Below are positions 54,140-63,858 of a DNA stretch of 64,000 nucleotides, in pieces. The DNA comes from Saprospiraceae bacterium (lineage in GTDB: Bacteria; Bacteroidota; Bacteroidia; Chitinophagales; Saprospiraceae): the NCBI GenBank assembly GCA_016713025.1, contig JADJPZ010000004.1, positions 3,534,001 through 3,598,000 of the forward strand, written 5' to 3'. Position numbers and translations under genes: made by a program. The notes below the pieces were generated by a model. That model did not search any database. It had not been told where the DNA came from and saw only the letters and a program-made list of their open reading frames with translations. Every line of letters begins with the position of its first letter. Positions within the stretch are counted from its first letter, which is position 1.

Positions 54140-54721
54140 TTATGCTTTTCTATACATCTGAGAGTGTTGCAGATAGTCGAATACAGCATCCGGAACGAGA
54201 TATCTGATAGATTTTTTGTTTTTTAAAGCATCTCTGATAAATGTGGCTGAAATATCCAGGAGTGGTGCTTCTACGACTTTAATATTTTCCAAATGGTTAT
54301 ATTTTGAAATATCCGAATCCGATCGTTTGTACACAAATATTTCATAATCACGGAGAAGTTTTTCGGCATTTTTCCATTTTTCGATACTTTCCAGACTATC
54401 TCCACCCATGATCAGAGCAAAGGTTTTGTCGGGATATTTTTCTTTTAGAAAAGCAAGGGTATCAATAGTATATGAAGGCGTCGGCAAAAAAAACTCTACA
54501 TTGGAAGCTTTTATTTTGGTATTGTCTCCTATAGCAAGCTGCACTAAATGAAATCTGTCATTATCATTTGCCAGAGAAGTTTTGTTTTTCAATGGATTGT
54601 GCGGACTGACCACCATCCATATCTGGCTTAAGTCGGTATATTCTGCCAGATGGTTGGCTATGATCATGTGCCCAACATGTACTGGATTGAATGAACCAAA
54701 AAACAAGCCAACCTTCGTCAT
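54140..54721 (-). CDS. nadD: Nicotinate-nucleotide adenylyltransferase
   Basis: 193 residues. Nucleotidyltransferase motif GLFFGSFNPVHVGHMIIANH at the N terminus, WMVVSPHNPLKNK near 35, IMGGDSLESIEKWKNAEKLL near 105, and the closing ISATFIRDALKNKKSIRYLV (ISxTxIR motif). Converts nicotinate mononucleotide to deamido-NAD. Seven bp after the dnaN stop, so both are one operon. Confidence 0.96.
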   Translation of the reverse strand: MTKVGLFFGSFNPVHVGHMIIANHLAEYTDLSQIWMVVSPHNPLKNKTSLANDNDRFHLVQLAIGDNTKIKASNVEFFLPTPSYTIDTLAFLKEKYPDKTFALIMGGDSLESIEKWKNAEKLLRDYEIFVYKRSDSDISKYNHLENIKVVEAPLLDISATFIRDALKNKKSIRYLVPDAVFDYLQHSQMYRKA

Positions 54722-54728
54722 ACACGGA

Positions 54729-55841
54729 TTAGTTACCCATCATCACCGGCATCACCAGCATAAGAAGGTTTTCATCAGCTTCCTGATCGGTCGGTACGAG
54801 GATACCGGCACGGCTTGGGGTAGAAAGCAGCAACTTCACTTCATCGGTTTCAAGGACCATCAGCATCTCACTCAAAAACTTAGCATTGAAGCCAATGGTC
54901 ATGGGATCGCCTGAGTAGTTGCAACTCAATTGTTCTGTGGCTTCATTGGAAAAATCAAGATCCTGAGCAGAAATGGTCATGCTCTTTTCAGTAAGGTTGA
55001 GCAGTACCTGATTGGTCGATTTATTGGCATAAATGGCGATCCTTTTGAGGGAATTCAGGAAATCTTTTCTATTGATGAAAGTTTCAAAAGGATTTTCCAC
55101 AGGAATGACTGCATTGTACTCCGGATACTTGGCATCTATCAACCTGCATATGATTTTTGTACGGCCAAAGCTGAAGAAGATATTGGCCTTGTTGAAGCTG
55201 ATTGTCACATCACATTCTTCAGAAAAGGCATTTTTGATCAGATTTAGTCCCTTTTTGGGCACTATCAGTGATCTTGCTATATCTGTTTTAAGGTTGCCAA
55301 CTGTATATTTTACAAGTTTGTGGGCATCGGTGGCTACAAAGTGCATTTTTGTAAAATCAATCTGGATCAACACACCTGTCATAGCGAGTCTGAGCTCGTC
55401 ATTACTAGTTGCAAAAACAGTATTTAGTATGCCTTTTTGTATTTTTTTTGAAGGCAAAGTGAGAGTCTCGACATCATCTTCCTCAGGAGGTGTAGGAAAG
55501 TCATCAGCCTGATCACCAGACAATTTATATACTCCAAATGCTGACAATATCTTCACACCTCTATTTTCGTCCACGGCGATAGTGATTGGTTGTTCCGGCA
55601 ATGCTTTTAACGTTTCAAGCAGCATTTTGGCCGGTATGGCGATGATACCATCCTCATCAGATGTCACATCTACGTGAGTAACTATGGTGGTTTCAAGGTT
55701 GGTGGATGTGATGGTGAGCACATTGTCCTTTACATCAAACAAATAGTCTTCCATAATCGGAAGGACAGGATTTGGGTTGATGGCTCCGGATGCTATATTT
55801 AGTTGTTTTAATAAATCTGCTGATGATACTTCAAATCTCAT
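54729..55841 (-). CDS. dnaN: DNA polymerase III beta subunit (sliding clamp)
   Basis: 370 residues. MRFEVSSADLLKQLNIASGA at the N terminus; three clamp domains with LPIMEDYLFDV, IPAKMLLETLKALP, FVATDAHKLVKY near 175, VIPVENPFETFINRKDFLNS near 240, and C-terminal LLMLVMPVMM. Tethers the polymerase to DNA. The usual dnaA neighbourhood is absent here, as often in Bacteroidota. Confidence 0.97.
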   Translation of the reverse strand: MRFEVSSADLLKQLNIASGAINPNPVLPIMEDYLFDVKDNVLTITSTNLETTIVTHVDVTSDEDGIIAIPAKMLLETLKALPEQPITIAVDENRGVKILSAFGVYKLSGDQADDFPTPPEEDDVETLTLPSKKIQKGILNTVFATSNDELRLAMTGVLIQIDFTKMHFVATDAHKLVKYTVGNLKTDIARSLIVPKKGLNLIKNAFSEECDVTISFNKANIFFSFGRTKIICRLIDAKYPEYNAVIPVENPFETFINRKDFLNSLKRIAIYANKSTNQVLLNLTEKSMTISAQDLDFSNEATEQLSCNYSGDPMTIGFNAKFLSEMLMVLETDEVKLLLSTPSRAGILVPTDQEADENLLMLVMPVMMGN

Positions 55842-56687
55842 TTTGTCCTCTTTTTAGTTTGCCGACATGACCATTATTCTGTATGTAACGTAGAAGAAAG
55901 GGAAATGTCTTCATTTTAGGCCACAAATATATGCATTATCTATAAAATACCATAATCATTTGAAACAGAATGTTTGGTTTTTATCTTTGAATGATCAGCA
56001 AAGCAAATAGCAGCCTAAAAACATTCACAACATCAATCTTACACTCGACCTGAATATAAATACCGCTTATAATTTTCAATAAGAAAAATCTTCTTTATAG
56101 ACCCTAAGTTTTATAGGTCTATATAATTCAATGGTAATTGTTCAAATGTCCTGATTAAAAATACTTTATGACACACTTCGTGTTACCGCTTTGGGTATAC
56201 ATTAACTTCGTCCTTCATCAAAATCAACATGTTGTTTTAGTCATTCTTCGCAAACCAGTTTATCTAAGAGTTTAAATTTTGTTTTTGGATAATAAAATGA
56301 ACTTATATTGAGAGAAAAAAGGCAAATTGTGCATTCCTCTGCGGCAGATGTGCAATTCGACCTGCCTGACTCCGAACTTAAATAAATTTTGCTTTAAAAT
56401 TCGTCAGGCGGTCAAAAAATTTAACCAATTTTGCTGCCAAAACAAGACATTTTATCGCTAAAGGATAAATTTTAAACATACTCTAAAGTTTACCTAACCA
56501 AATCACACTATGTCCTGATCCTTTATCACCCGATCTGTCAATTCTATTTCATTTGGTTCGCACTCAGATTCCAAATCCATTCCGGAAATTGGTCAGAAGA
56601 TAAAGAAACTTTCATTCTTTATGACTACAATCATAAATGATTTTATATGCAAATCCCACCTTTGTGCCAAAATAAAATCATTCAAAA
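55842..56687. other. Long intergenic gap with a family 2 repeat end
   Basis: 846 bp without a supported gene. The region near 56466-56487 (TTAAACATACTCTAAAGTTTA) matches the inverted end of family 2 repeats including flanking bases, although the interior is different, so this is a diverged or partial member. CACCTTTG at 56657-56664, one base off TAnnTTTG, could be the -7 box of the nos operon. No fnr-like or operator palindrome was recognised. Confidence 0.5.
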
Positions 56688-57182
56688 ATGCGAAACTTTA
56701 AAATTCTTTTGGCCTTTGTTGCATTTAGCTTTTTTATAGCTTGCGGTGGAGGCAATCAAAAAACAGAAACAACTTCTGAAACTCCTGCAGCATCTGCGAC
56801 TGAAACTCCTGCAGCCGATGCCACAAGTTATGATCCCAAACGCGGAGAAGGAAAATTTGACGAAACCAACGTTAAGGTCGATGCCACATTAAATGCGACA
56901 ATGGCAGCCGCAGGCGAAAAAGCAGCGGGAGTCAAATGTACATCATGCCACAAAATGACAGATGAAAGATTGGTAGGGCCAGGCTGGAAAGGAGTCACTC
57001 AAAGACAAACACCGTACTGGATTATGAACTTCATTACCAATCCTGATCCAATGATCGATAAGGATCCTGAACTTCAGGCTCAATTGGAACTTTGTCTCGT
57101 GCGTATGCCCAACCAAAGCCTTGCTGACGAAGAAGCCAGAAATATTCTGGAATTTATGCGTAAAAACGATGGTGTAAAATAA
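56688..57182 (+). CDS. Cytochrome c lipoprotein of the nos locus
   Basis: 164 residues. Lipoprotein signal ends FFIACGGG (Cys19), followed by an Ala/Thr/Pro-rich linker. One haem c site KCTSCHK near residue 84, with Met in VRMPNQSLADEEA as the probable second axial ligand. Starts a run of nos genes 16 bp before nosZ, so it is likely the electron donor to NosZ or to the nos membrane complex. Confidence 0.85.
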   Translation: MRNFKILLAFVAFSFFIACGGGNQKTETTSETPAASATETPAADATSYDPKRGEGKFDETNVKVDATLNATMAAAGEKAAGVKCTSCHKMTDERLVGPGWKGVTQRQTPYWIMNFITNPDPMIDKDPELQAQLELCLVRMPNQSLADEEARNILEFMRKNDGVK

Positions 57183-57198
57183 TAAAAACCAAATATTT

Positions 57199-59188
57199 AT
57201 GAAAACCAATAAAATAATTTTATTAGCCCTTGTGGCCTTCATGACCATGTTTATCATGTCATGCCGCCCTAAAAACGCTGGTACAGCAGTAAAAGGAGAT
57301 TCTGCTGTAAAGTCTTTTGTAGCTCCCGGCCAATATGATGAATACTATAACTTTGTGAGTGGTGGATTTAGCGGTCAGATGTCTGTTTACGGCCTGCCTA
57401 GCGGAAGATTATTCAGAGTGATACCGGTATTTTCTGTAGACCCTGAAAAAGGTTGGGGATATAGCGAAGAGACCAAACCAATGCTAAATACTTCACATGG
57501 ATTTGTTCCCTGGGATGATCTCCATCACGTAGAGTTGTCTCAGACTACAGGTGAGATCAATGGAAAATGGGCTTTTGCCAATGCCAACAATACTCCGAGA
57601 CTGGCGAGGGTCGATCTCAAAACATTTAAAACTGCTGAAATCATAGAATTGCCCAATAGCGGTGGAAACCACAGCTCCCCTTTTGGTACTGAAAATTCTG
57701 AATATATTGTAGCTGGTACTAGATTTAGCGTGCCCTCTGACTATGCTGACGGTGATGTTCCAATTGATTCTTACAAGAAAAATTTTAAGGGACACATCAG
57801 CTTTGTAAGTGTAAACAAAGAATCCGGTCAGATGGATATTGCATTCCAATTGAAAACACCGGGTGTCAATTTTGACCTTGCACGTTGCGGTAGAGATAAA
57901 TCTCACGGATGGTTTTTCTTCTCTTGCTACAATACTGAACAAGCCAATACGCTCCTTGAAGTCAATGCGTCACAAAAAGATAAAGACTTCATCATGGCTG
58001 TCAACTGGAAAAAAAGCTGAAGAATATCTCAAGGCCGGTAAAGGTGTAAAACAAAAAGTAAAATATGCCCATAATGTTTGGGATGAACACTCTCATACAG
58101 CTACTTCTACTATCAAAAATGAAGTAACCGTTTTGGATGTTGCTGCACTGAAAGACATTTGTTATATGATCCCATGTCCTAAATCACCTCATGGTTGTGA
58201 TGTGGATCCTACTGGTGAGTACATCGTAGGTAGTGGAAAATTAGCGGCTGTGATTCCTGTGTTCAGCTTTGATAAACTTCAGAAAGCCATTGCTGCAAAA
58301 GCATTTGACGGCGAATACGAAGGTATTCCTGTAGTAAAATACGAAGAAGCTTTATACGGAGAGGTTAAAAAACCAGGTCTTGGACCATTACACACTGAGT
58401 TTGATGGTAAAGGATTTGCTTATACTTCTTTCTTTGTATCATCTGAAGTGGTCAAATGGAATATCAAGGATCTTGCTGTGGTCGATAGAGTACCGACATT
58501 CTACTCAGTAGGACACCTTTGTATCCCTGGTGGAAATACAAGAAAACCATCTCCAAAATATCTGATTGCTTACAATAAAATCACAAAAGACAGATATCTG
58601 CCTACCGGACCTGAATTGACTCAAAGTGCACAATTATTTGACATCAGCGGTGAGAAAATGCAAATGATACTGGACTTCCCAACCATAGGAGAACCTCACT
58701 ATGCACAGGCAGCACCTGCGGACATCATCAGAAATAATGGTCAGTTGAAAATTTATCCAATTGGTGAAAACAAACACCCAAGAGTCGCCAAAGGAGAAGC
58801 TGAAGCCAAAGTGGTGCGCGAAGGCAATAAAGTACACGTTTACATGACTGCTATCAGGTCTCACTTTGCACCGGACAACATTGAAGGTGTGCGCATGGGC
58901 GATGAAGTGTATTTCCATGTTACCAACCTTGAGCAGGACTGGGATGTTCCTCACGGATTTGTTATCAAAGGAGCCAACAATGCAGAATTGCTGATCATGC
59001 CGGGCGAAACCACCACCTTAAAATGGGTACCTGACAGAGTAGGTATCTTCCCGATGTATTGTACTGACTTCTGTAGTGCGCTCCATCAGGAAATGCAGGG
59101 ATACGTAAGAGTATCTCCGGCAGGAAGTAAAACACCTTTGACATTCCACGTAGGAAAGCAGGCTCCTGCTGAAAAACCTGTTCAATAA
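57199..59188 (+). CDS. nosZ: Nitrous oxide reductase NosZ, clade II type, with frameshift
   Basis: After correction, 662 residues. The first frame (57199-58020) ends NWKKS and stop; the second frame continues directly with KAEEYLKAGKGVKQKVKYAH to 59188. The break is at a run of seven A (58009-58015); six A would join both frames. The N terminus is Sec/lipoprotein type (MTMFIMSCRP), not twin-arginine, which marks clade II. Seven-bladed domain with DDLHHVELSQTTGE, then the cupredoxin domain with the CuA ligands in PMYCTDFCSALHQEMQGYVR. Reduces N2O to N2 in the periplasm. Confidence 0.93.
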
Positions 59189-59212
59189 AACTGGTTTTAA
59201 CAGTTTATAACT

Positions 59213-59256
59213 AAAAAAAGGGGGCAGCGGGAATCATCTCTCTGCCCCTTTTTTTT
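59213..59256 (+). terminator. Intrinsic terminator after nosZ
   Basis: AAAAAAAGGGGG-CAG pairs with CTGCCCC and a run of eight T. It lies 24 bp after the nosZ stop and before the nosL fusion gene, so nosZ may be transcribed in excess of the assembly genes or the latter have their own promoter. Confidence 0.85.
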
Positions 59257-59333
59257 GATAAAAAAGATTTAACTTTCAAAACAACAATTCTTACTTTTTG
59301 AAACAATCTTTTTAAAAATTTAAATACATAATC

Positions 59334-60347
59334 ATGACATCTTTATCTAAATCATCAGTCATCATGCTGATACTGGCTGGTATTTGTATTCTTTCAGCGG
59401 TTTATTTTCCTATCTGGCGTATAGAACTGGATGCACCACAATATCCTGAAGGTCTTGCTTTGCTGATTTATGCTAATAGACTCGGTGGAGAAGTCGAAAT
59501 CATCAATGGTCTGAATCACTATATCGGTATGAAAACACTGCATGCAGAGGAGTTTATTGAGTTTACAGTCCTGCCTTATATCATTGGCTTTTTTGGAATA
59601 TGGGCTATTGTAGTTGGTTTGTATTTTAAAAGCAGAAGGTCAGTGTTGATTTTGTTGATTACATTCGCACTTTTTGGTATATTGGCCATGTACGACTTTT
59701 GGCGATGGGAATACGAGTATGGTCACAATCTGGATCCCACAGCTGCGATTATAGTACCGGGCATGGCATATCAGCCACCATTGATAGGATTCAAACAATT
59801 GCTCAACTTTGGGGCGTTTTCTATTCCGGACCTAGGTGGATGGATGATGTTAACTGGCGGTGTTTTAATAGGATTGGTGTATGTTTTGGAAGCCGGATTA
59901 CTCAATAGATTTTTTAAAAAAAATATCAAAACTATGCTCTGGATCCTTCTTTTAGTAACTATGATGTCCTGTAGTCCTGATGGTCCAGAACCTATCGTAT
60001 TACACAAAGATACTTGTGCCTACTGTAAAATGAATATATCCGAGGGCCACTTCGCTGCTGAACTTATCACCAAAAAAGGTCGCGTTTTCAAATTTGATGA
60101 TATCTCTTGCCTGATCGAATTCAAAAAAGAGAACCCTGACAAAGAAGTCAAGAGCCATTATGTACACTATTATCCCGGAAACAATGAGTTGATACCAGCA
60201 GAAACTGCCCATTACATTAAAGGTGGAACACTCCGAAGTCCCATGGCTGGAAATATAGCAGCTTTTAAGACCGAAGCAGAAGCTAGTGAGCACATACAAA
60301 AACTGAATGCAGAAAAAACTGACTGGAACACTCTTTTCAAAGATTAA
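59334..60347 (+). CDS. NosB-like membrane protein fused to NosL
   Basis: 337 residues. N-terminal about 190 residues contain four to five membrane helices (VIMLILAGICILSAVYFPIW; TVLPYIIGFFGIWAIVVGLY; SVLILLITFALFGILAMYDF; GWMMLTGGVLIGLVYVLEA), like the membrane protein that follows nosZ in clade II clusters. From Met201 the sequence looks like a complete NosL lipoprotein: MLWILLLVTMMSC signal, then the Cu-binding CAYCKMNISEG (228-238), KFDDISCLIEF and a C-terminal GNIAAFKTEAEA. Joined in one frame without a stop. NosL supplies copper to NosZ. Confidence 0.85.
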   Translation: MTSLSKSSVIMLILAGICILSAVYFPIWRIELDAPQYPEGLALLIYANRLGGEVEIINGLNHYIGMKTLHAEEFIEFTVLPYIIGFFGIWAIVVGLYFKSRRSVLILLITFALFGILAMYDFWRWEYEYGHNLDPTAAIIVPGMAYQPPLIGFKQLLNFGAFSIPDLGGWMMLTGGVLIGLVYVLEAGLLNRFFKKNIKTMLWILLLVTMMSCSPDGPEPIVLHKDTCAYCKMNISEGHFAAELITKKGRVFKFDDISCLIEFKKENPDKEVKSHYVHYYPGNNELIPAETAHYIKGGTLRSPMAGNIAAFKTEAEASEHIQKLNAEKTDWNTLFKD

Positions 60348-60356
60348 ATAATATTA

Positions 60357-61607
60357 ATGTCGTTTATCGTACATAAAATAATTCTCTTGTTTTTACTACT
60401 TGTCACCATGACACAAGTGGCAATGAGTCGCATTATCCATGTAGGTCCCGGCAAAGAGTTCAAAAATATCAGACCTGCATTGCTTGTCGCAAAAGACTAT
60501 GATACCGTTTATGTGTATCACAGCCAGTACAAAGAAGGGAATATCGTCATCAACAAAAAGATAGTGATGATAGGTGTAGAACTGCCTGTCATAGACGGAG
60601 ATAAAAAATATGAAGTAGTATCTATAAAATCAGATGATGTAGTTTTTAAAGGATTTCAGGTCCAAAACTCAGGATTTGCTACCCTCAATGATCCGGGCGG
60701 TATCAAAGTCTATGATGCATCTGGTGTTGTAATCGAAAATAATGTATTGGACAATAACTTTTTTGGGATTTACATTCAATTTGGGAAAAACTGCATCATC
60801 CGCAATAATCGGGTAAAAGCTTACGGTGTCGAAGAACAACAAATAGGAAACGGAATCCACTGCTGGAAATCAGATAGCTTACAAATCATCGGCAACTATA
60901 TACAGGGCCACAGAGACGGTATTTATTTTGAATTTGTGACTCACTCCATCATCTGGCGCAATATTTCAAAATTTAACATCAGGTACGGCCTGCATTTCAT
61001 GTTTTCCAATGATGATGCTTATATCAATAATTTCTTTGAAGCCAACGGTGCCGGAGTAGCAGTGATGTACACCAAAAATGTCATCATGTATAGCAATACC
61101 TTCAAAAACAGTACGGGTGATGCGTCTTATGGTATCCTGCTCAAAGAGATTTCGGATGCAGAGATAAGAGGCAACAGATTTATCAATAATACTTCAGCGC
61201 TTTTTCTGGAAGGAGCCAATCGGATACTGATCCACAAAAATGTGTTACAAGGCAACGGCTGGGGTTTAAAGATTCAGGCCAACTGCATGGATAATACCAT
61301 CACAGAAAACAATTTTACCGGCAACACTTTTGACGTCAGTACTAACGGTTCTTTGGTGCTCAATACTTTTAATAACAACTACTGGGACAAATACGAAGGA
61401 TATGATCTGGATAAAAACGGCATTGGAGATATACCCTTTCATCCGTTGAGCCTGTACTCTGTCATCATCGAAAACAATCCTATAGCCATGTTATTGTACC
61501 GGAGTTTTATGGTCACTTTATTGGAGCGAACAGAAAAGCTCATCCCGAGTATCACTCCAGAAAATTTCAGGGATGACAGGCCTGTTTTAAAACCTTATGA
61601 TTTATGA
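60357..61607 (+). CDS. nosD: Nitrous oxide reductase maturation protein NosD
   Basis: 416 residues. Signal peptide, then a right-handed beta-helix of CASH repeats with the NosD pattern: IHVGPGKEFKNIRPALLVAK, GVVIENNVLDNNFFGIYIQF, NRFINNTSALFLEGANRILI, FNNNYWDKYEGYDLDKNGIG. Periplasmic protein for copper-centre assembly with NosF and NosY. Four-bp overlap with nosF. Confidence 0.95.
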   Translation: MSFIVHKIILLFLLLVTMTQVAMSRIIHVGPGKEFKNIRPALLVAKDYDTVYVYHSQYKEGNIVINKKIVMIGVELPVIDGDKKYEVVSIKSDDVVFKGFQVQNSGFATLNDPGGIKVYDASGVVIENNVLDNNFFGIYIQFGKNCIIRNNRVKAYGVEEQQIGNGIHCWKSDSLQIIGNYIQGHRDGIYFEFVTHSIIWRNISKFNIRYGLHFMFSNDDAYINNFFEANGAGVAVMYTKNVIMYSNTFKNSTGDASYGILLKEISDAEIRGNRFINNTSALFLEGANRILIHKNVLQGNGWGLKIQANCMDNTITENNFTGNTFDVSTNGSLVLNTFNNNYWDKYEGYDLDKNGIGDIPFHPLSLYSVIIENNPIAMLLYRSFMVTLLERTEKLIPSITPENFRDDRPVLKPYDL

Positions 61608-62314
61608 TCCAACTCAATAATATATATAAAAGTTTTGGCAAAACGCAGGCCTTGAAAAATGTCTCGATGCATCTGTCAGCAGGCAAATGTTTCGGACTGA
61701 TCGGTCCTAATGCCTGTGGCAAAACCACCATCATCAAGAGCATTCTTAGTATGGTGGTACCCAGTGCAGGAACTATCCTGTTTGATGACAAAAATATCCA
61801 AGGTGAAGTCAGCTATAAAAATCATATCGGCTACATGCCACAGATAGGCAGATATCCTGAAAATATGAGTATCAAACAAGTGATCGATATGATCAGAGAC
61901 ATCAGAGGATATCAGGGCGTAGAAGACAGAGAGTTGTACGATGCATTTGGTATTGAACAATTTGGTGATAAAAAAATGAGAACATTGTCCGGCGGTACTA
62001 CGCAGAAGGTGAGCGCCACTTTGGCCTTTTTGTTTGATCCGCCTGTACTTATCCTGGATGAACCCACTGCAGGTCTTGATCCCATATCATCAGAACTATT
62101 GCGCGAGAAGATCATCAAAGAGCGTGAAAACGGTAAGCTTATCTTGATCACTTCGCATTTACTCAGTGAGTTGGATGACCTACTGACAGATATCATTTTT
62201 ATGCAGGAAGCAGAAGTTCTGTTCAATAAGTCCGTTGATGCCCTTTTTGAAGAAACTGGGGAGGAAAGAGTATCCAAAGCCGTCAGCAAACTTCTAAAAA
62301 TAAAAAGAGCATGA
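61604..62314 (+). CDS. nosF: ABC ATPase NosF
   Basis: 236 residues. Walker A GLIGPNACGKTTIIKSIL near residue 33 (note ACGKT in place of GSGKT), signature LSGGTTQKVSATLAFLF near 127, Walker B VLILDEPTAGLDP near 147. Energy supply for the NosDFY maturation machine. Overlaps nosD and nosY by 4 bp each. Confidence 0.95.
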   Translation: MIQLNNIYKSFGKTQALKNVSMHLSAGKCFGLIGPNACGKTTIIKSILSMVVPSAGTILFDDKNIQGEVSYKNHIGYMPQIGRYPENMSIKQVIDMIRDIRGYQGVEDRELYDAFGIEQFGDKKMRTLSGGTTQKVSATLAFLFDPPVLILDEPTAGLDPISSELLREKIIKERENGKLILITSHLLSELDDLLTDIIFMQEAEVLFNKSVDALFEETGEERVSKAVSKLLKIKRA

Positions 62315-63078
62315 AGGGAATAACGAAGTTTGTGATTGCTGATATATTAAAAAATCGTATTATCCTGTTTTATGCATTGATATTGGGAGTATTTTCCTGG
62401 AGTATCTTCAGCCTTGAAGACAATACATCCAAGGGTATCATGTCCCTCCTTAACATTATACTGCTGACGGTACCACTTGTCTCTATTATTTTTTCAAATA
62501 TCTACATGTACAATAGTGCCGAATTCATAGAACTGCTCGTAAGCCAGCCGGTAAAAAGATCAGCTATCTGGACTTCGCTGTTTATCGGCCTTGCCATAGC
62601 GCTCAATGTATCATTTCTGGTAGGCATAGGTATTCCTGTGTTGCTGTTTGTTCCCTTTATGACTGGTATGACCGTCATCGTCACAGGTATGCTGATCACG
62701 ACTATATTTGTATCCATCGCCATGCTTTGCTCCATCCTTATGAGAGACAAGGCACGTGGCATAGGGCTTTCGATCATGATATGGTTGTTTCTTTCGCTTA
62801 TTTATGACGGATTGGTGCTATTTTTTATGTTTCAATATGCAGACTATCCCATCGAAAAGCCCATGGCTATATTTTCAGCGCTAAACCCGATAGACTTGGC
62901 AAGAATTCAGGTACTCCTTCAGGTGGATGTCGCTGCACTCATGGGATATACAGGTGCGATATTCAAAAAAATGTTTGGAACCATGACAGGGTATCTGATA
63001 TCTCTGATAATGATGCTACTTTGGATTGTGATTCCATTTTTGATTTCATTAAAATTATTCAATAAAAAAGACCTTTAA
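62311..63078 (+). CDS. nosY: ABC permease NosY
   Basis: 255 residues, six membrane helices (ILFYALILGVFSWSIFSL; IILLTVPLVSIIFSNIYM; LFIGLAIALNVSFLVGIGI and so on). The SAEFIELLVSQPVKRSAIWTS segment near residue 68 is typical of NosY. Forms the inner-membrane part of NosDFY. Confidence 0.94.
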   Translation: MKGITKFVIADILKNRIILFYALILGVFSWSIFSLEDNTSKGIMSLLNIILLTVPLVSIIFSNIYMYNSAEFIELLVSQPVKRSAIWTSLFIGLAIALNVSFLVGIGIPVLLFVPFMTGMTVIVTGMLITTIFVSIAMLCSILMRDKARGIGLSIMIWLFLSLIYDGLVLFFMFQYADYPIEKPMAIFSALNPIDLARIQVLLQVDVAALMGYTGAIFKKMFGTMTGYLISLIMMLLWIVIPFLISLKLFNKKDL

Positions 63079-63082
63079 TACG

Positions 63083-63379
63083 ATGATAATTGAGGAAATA
63101 CAGGAAAAATTAATGTCCGCCTCCAAGCCGGTAGCGAGACTTTATTACAAGAGCGGAGATGTGAAGACCATTTTCATCGGCTTTAAGAAAGATATGGTAT
63201 TGGATCAGCATAAGACCCATCTACCTGCTCGACTGACAGTGATCACCGGCAAAGTGACGTATGTACAGGCAGGTGAATCGACACCATTGAACCAATACGA
63301 ATACAAAGATATACCTGTAGATATCATGCATGAGGTGCATGCTGATGAAGACAGTTTGTGCATGTTGATACAAGGATAA
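63083..63379 (+). CDS. Small cupin protein
   Basis: 98 residues, a single cupin barrel. HKTHLPARLTVITGKVTYVQ is cupin motif 1-like and YKDIPVDIMHEVHADEDSLC motif 2-like, with several His that could bind a metal. 4 bp after nosY, so in the same unit. Comparable small cupins accompany denitrification genes in other Bacteroidota, but the role is unknown. Confidence 0.75.
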   Translation: MIIEEIQEKLMSASKPVARLYYKSGDVKTIFIGFKKDMVLDQHKTHLPARLTVITGKVTYVQAGESTPLNQYEYKDIPVDIMHEVHADEDSLCMLIQG

Positions 63380-63421
63380 AATTAAAACAAAAGATGTTTT
63401 CGGCATATAAAATCAAATTAA

Positions 63422-63805
63422 ATGAAGAAAAAAGATATTGTTAATCGAGCCGATATAGAAATACTTGTCAACAATTTTTATGACAAAGTCATGAAGGATG
63501 ATCTGATAGGTCTTATGTTTGATCATGTAGACTGGACAAAACACTTGCCTTTGATGTATGATTTTTGGGACAATGTACTTTTTCACACAGGCAATTATAC
63601 CGGCAATCCCATGGGAAAGCACATGATAGCTCATGCCCGAAACCCTATGACGGCTGTTCATTTTGACAGATGGTTACTGCTCTTTTTTGAAACTGTAGAC
63701 GAAGGTTATTCCGGCAACAATACACAATTGATCAAGGAAAGGGCCAAGAGCATTGCTACCATCATGCAGATTAAGTTATTTGGTAACGAATTAATTTTAA
63801 AATAA
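63422..63805 (+). CDS. Group III truncated haemoglobin
   Basis: 127 residues. Pattern of the group III 2-on-2 globins: ILVNNFYDKVMKDDLIGLMF, HLPLMYDFWDNVLF, YTGNPMGKHMIAHARNPMTA (proximal-side His region) and FDRWLLLFFETVDE. May bind or detoxify NO or O2; its location between nos genes and a putative norC fits NO handling. Confidence 0.88.
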   Translation: MKKKDIVNRADIEILVNNFYDKVMKDDLIGLMFDHVDWTKHLPLMYDFWDNVLFHTGNYTGNPMGKHMIAHARNPMTAVHFDRWLLLFFETVDEGYSGNNTQLIKERAKSIATIMQIKLFGNELILK

Positions 63806-63858
63806 AACAAAACTCAATAAGGCAATTTTGCCAATTTAACCAATCAAAACTTTTCATT

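Noticed and set aside
55842..56687. Possible replication origin beside dnaN
   Set aside because: No dnaA gene and no cluster of DnaA boxes (TTATCCACA) was seen in the gap.
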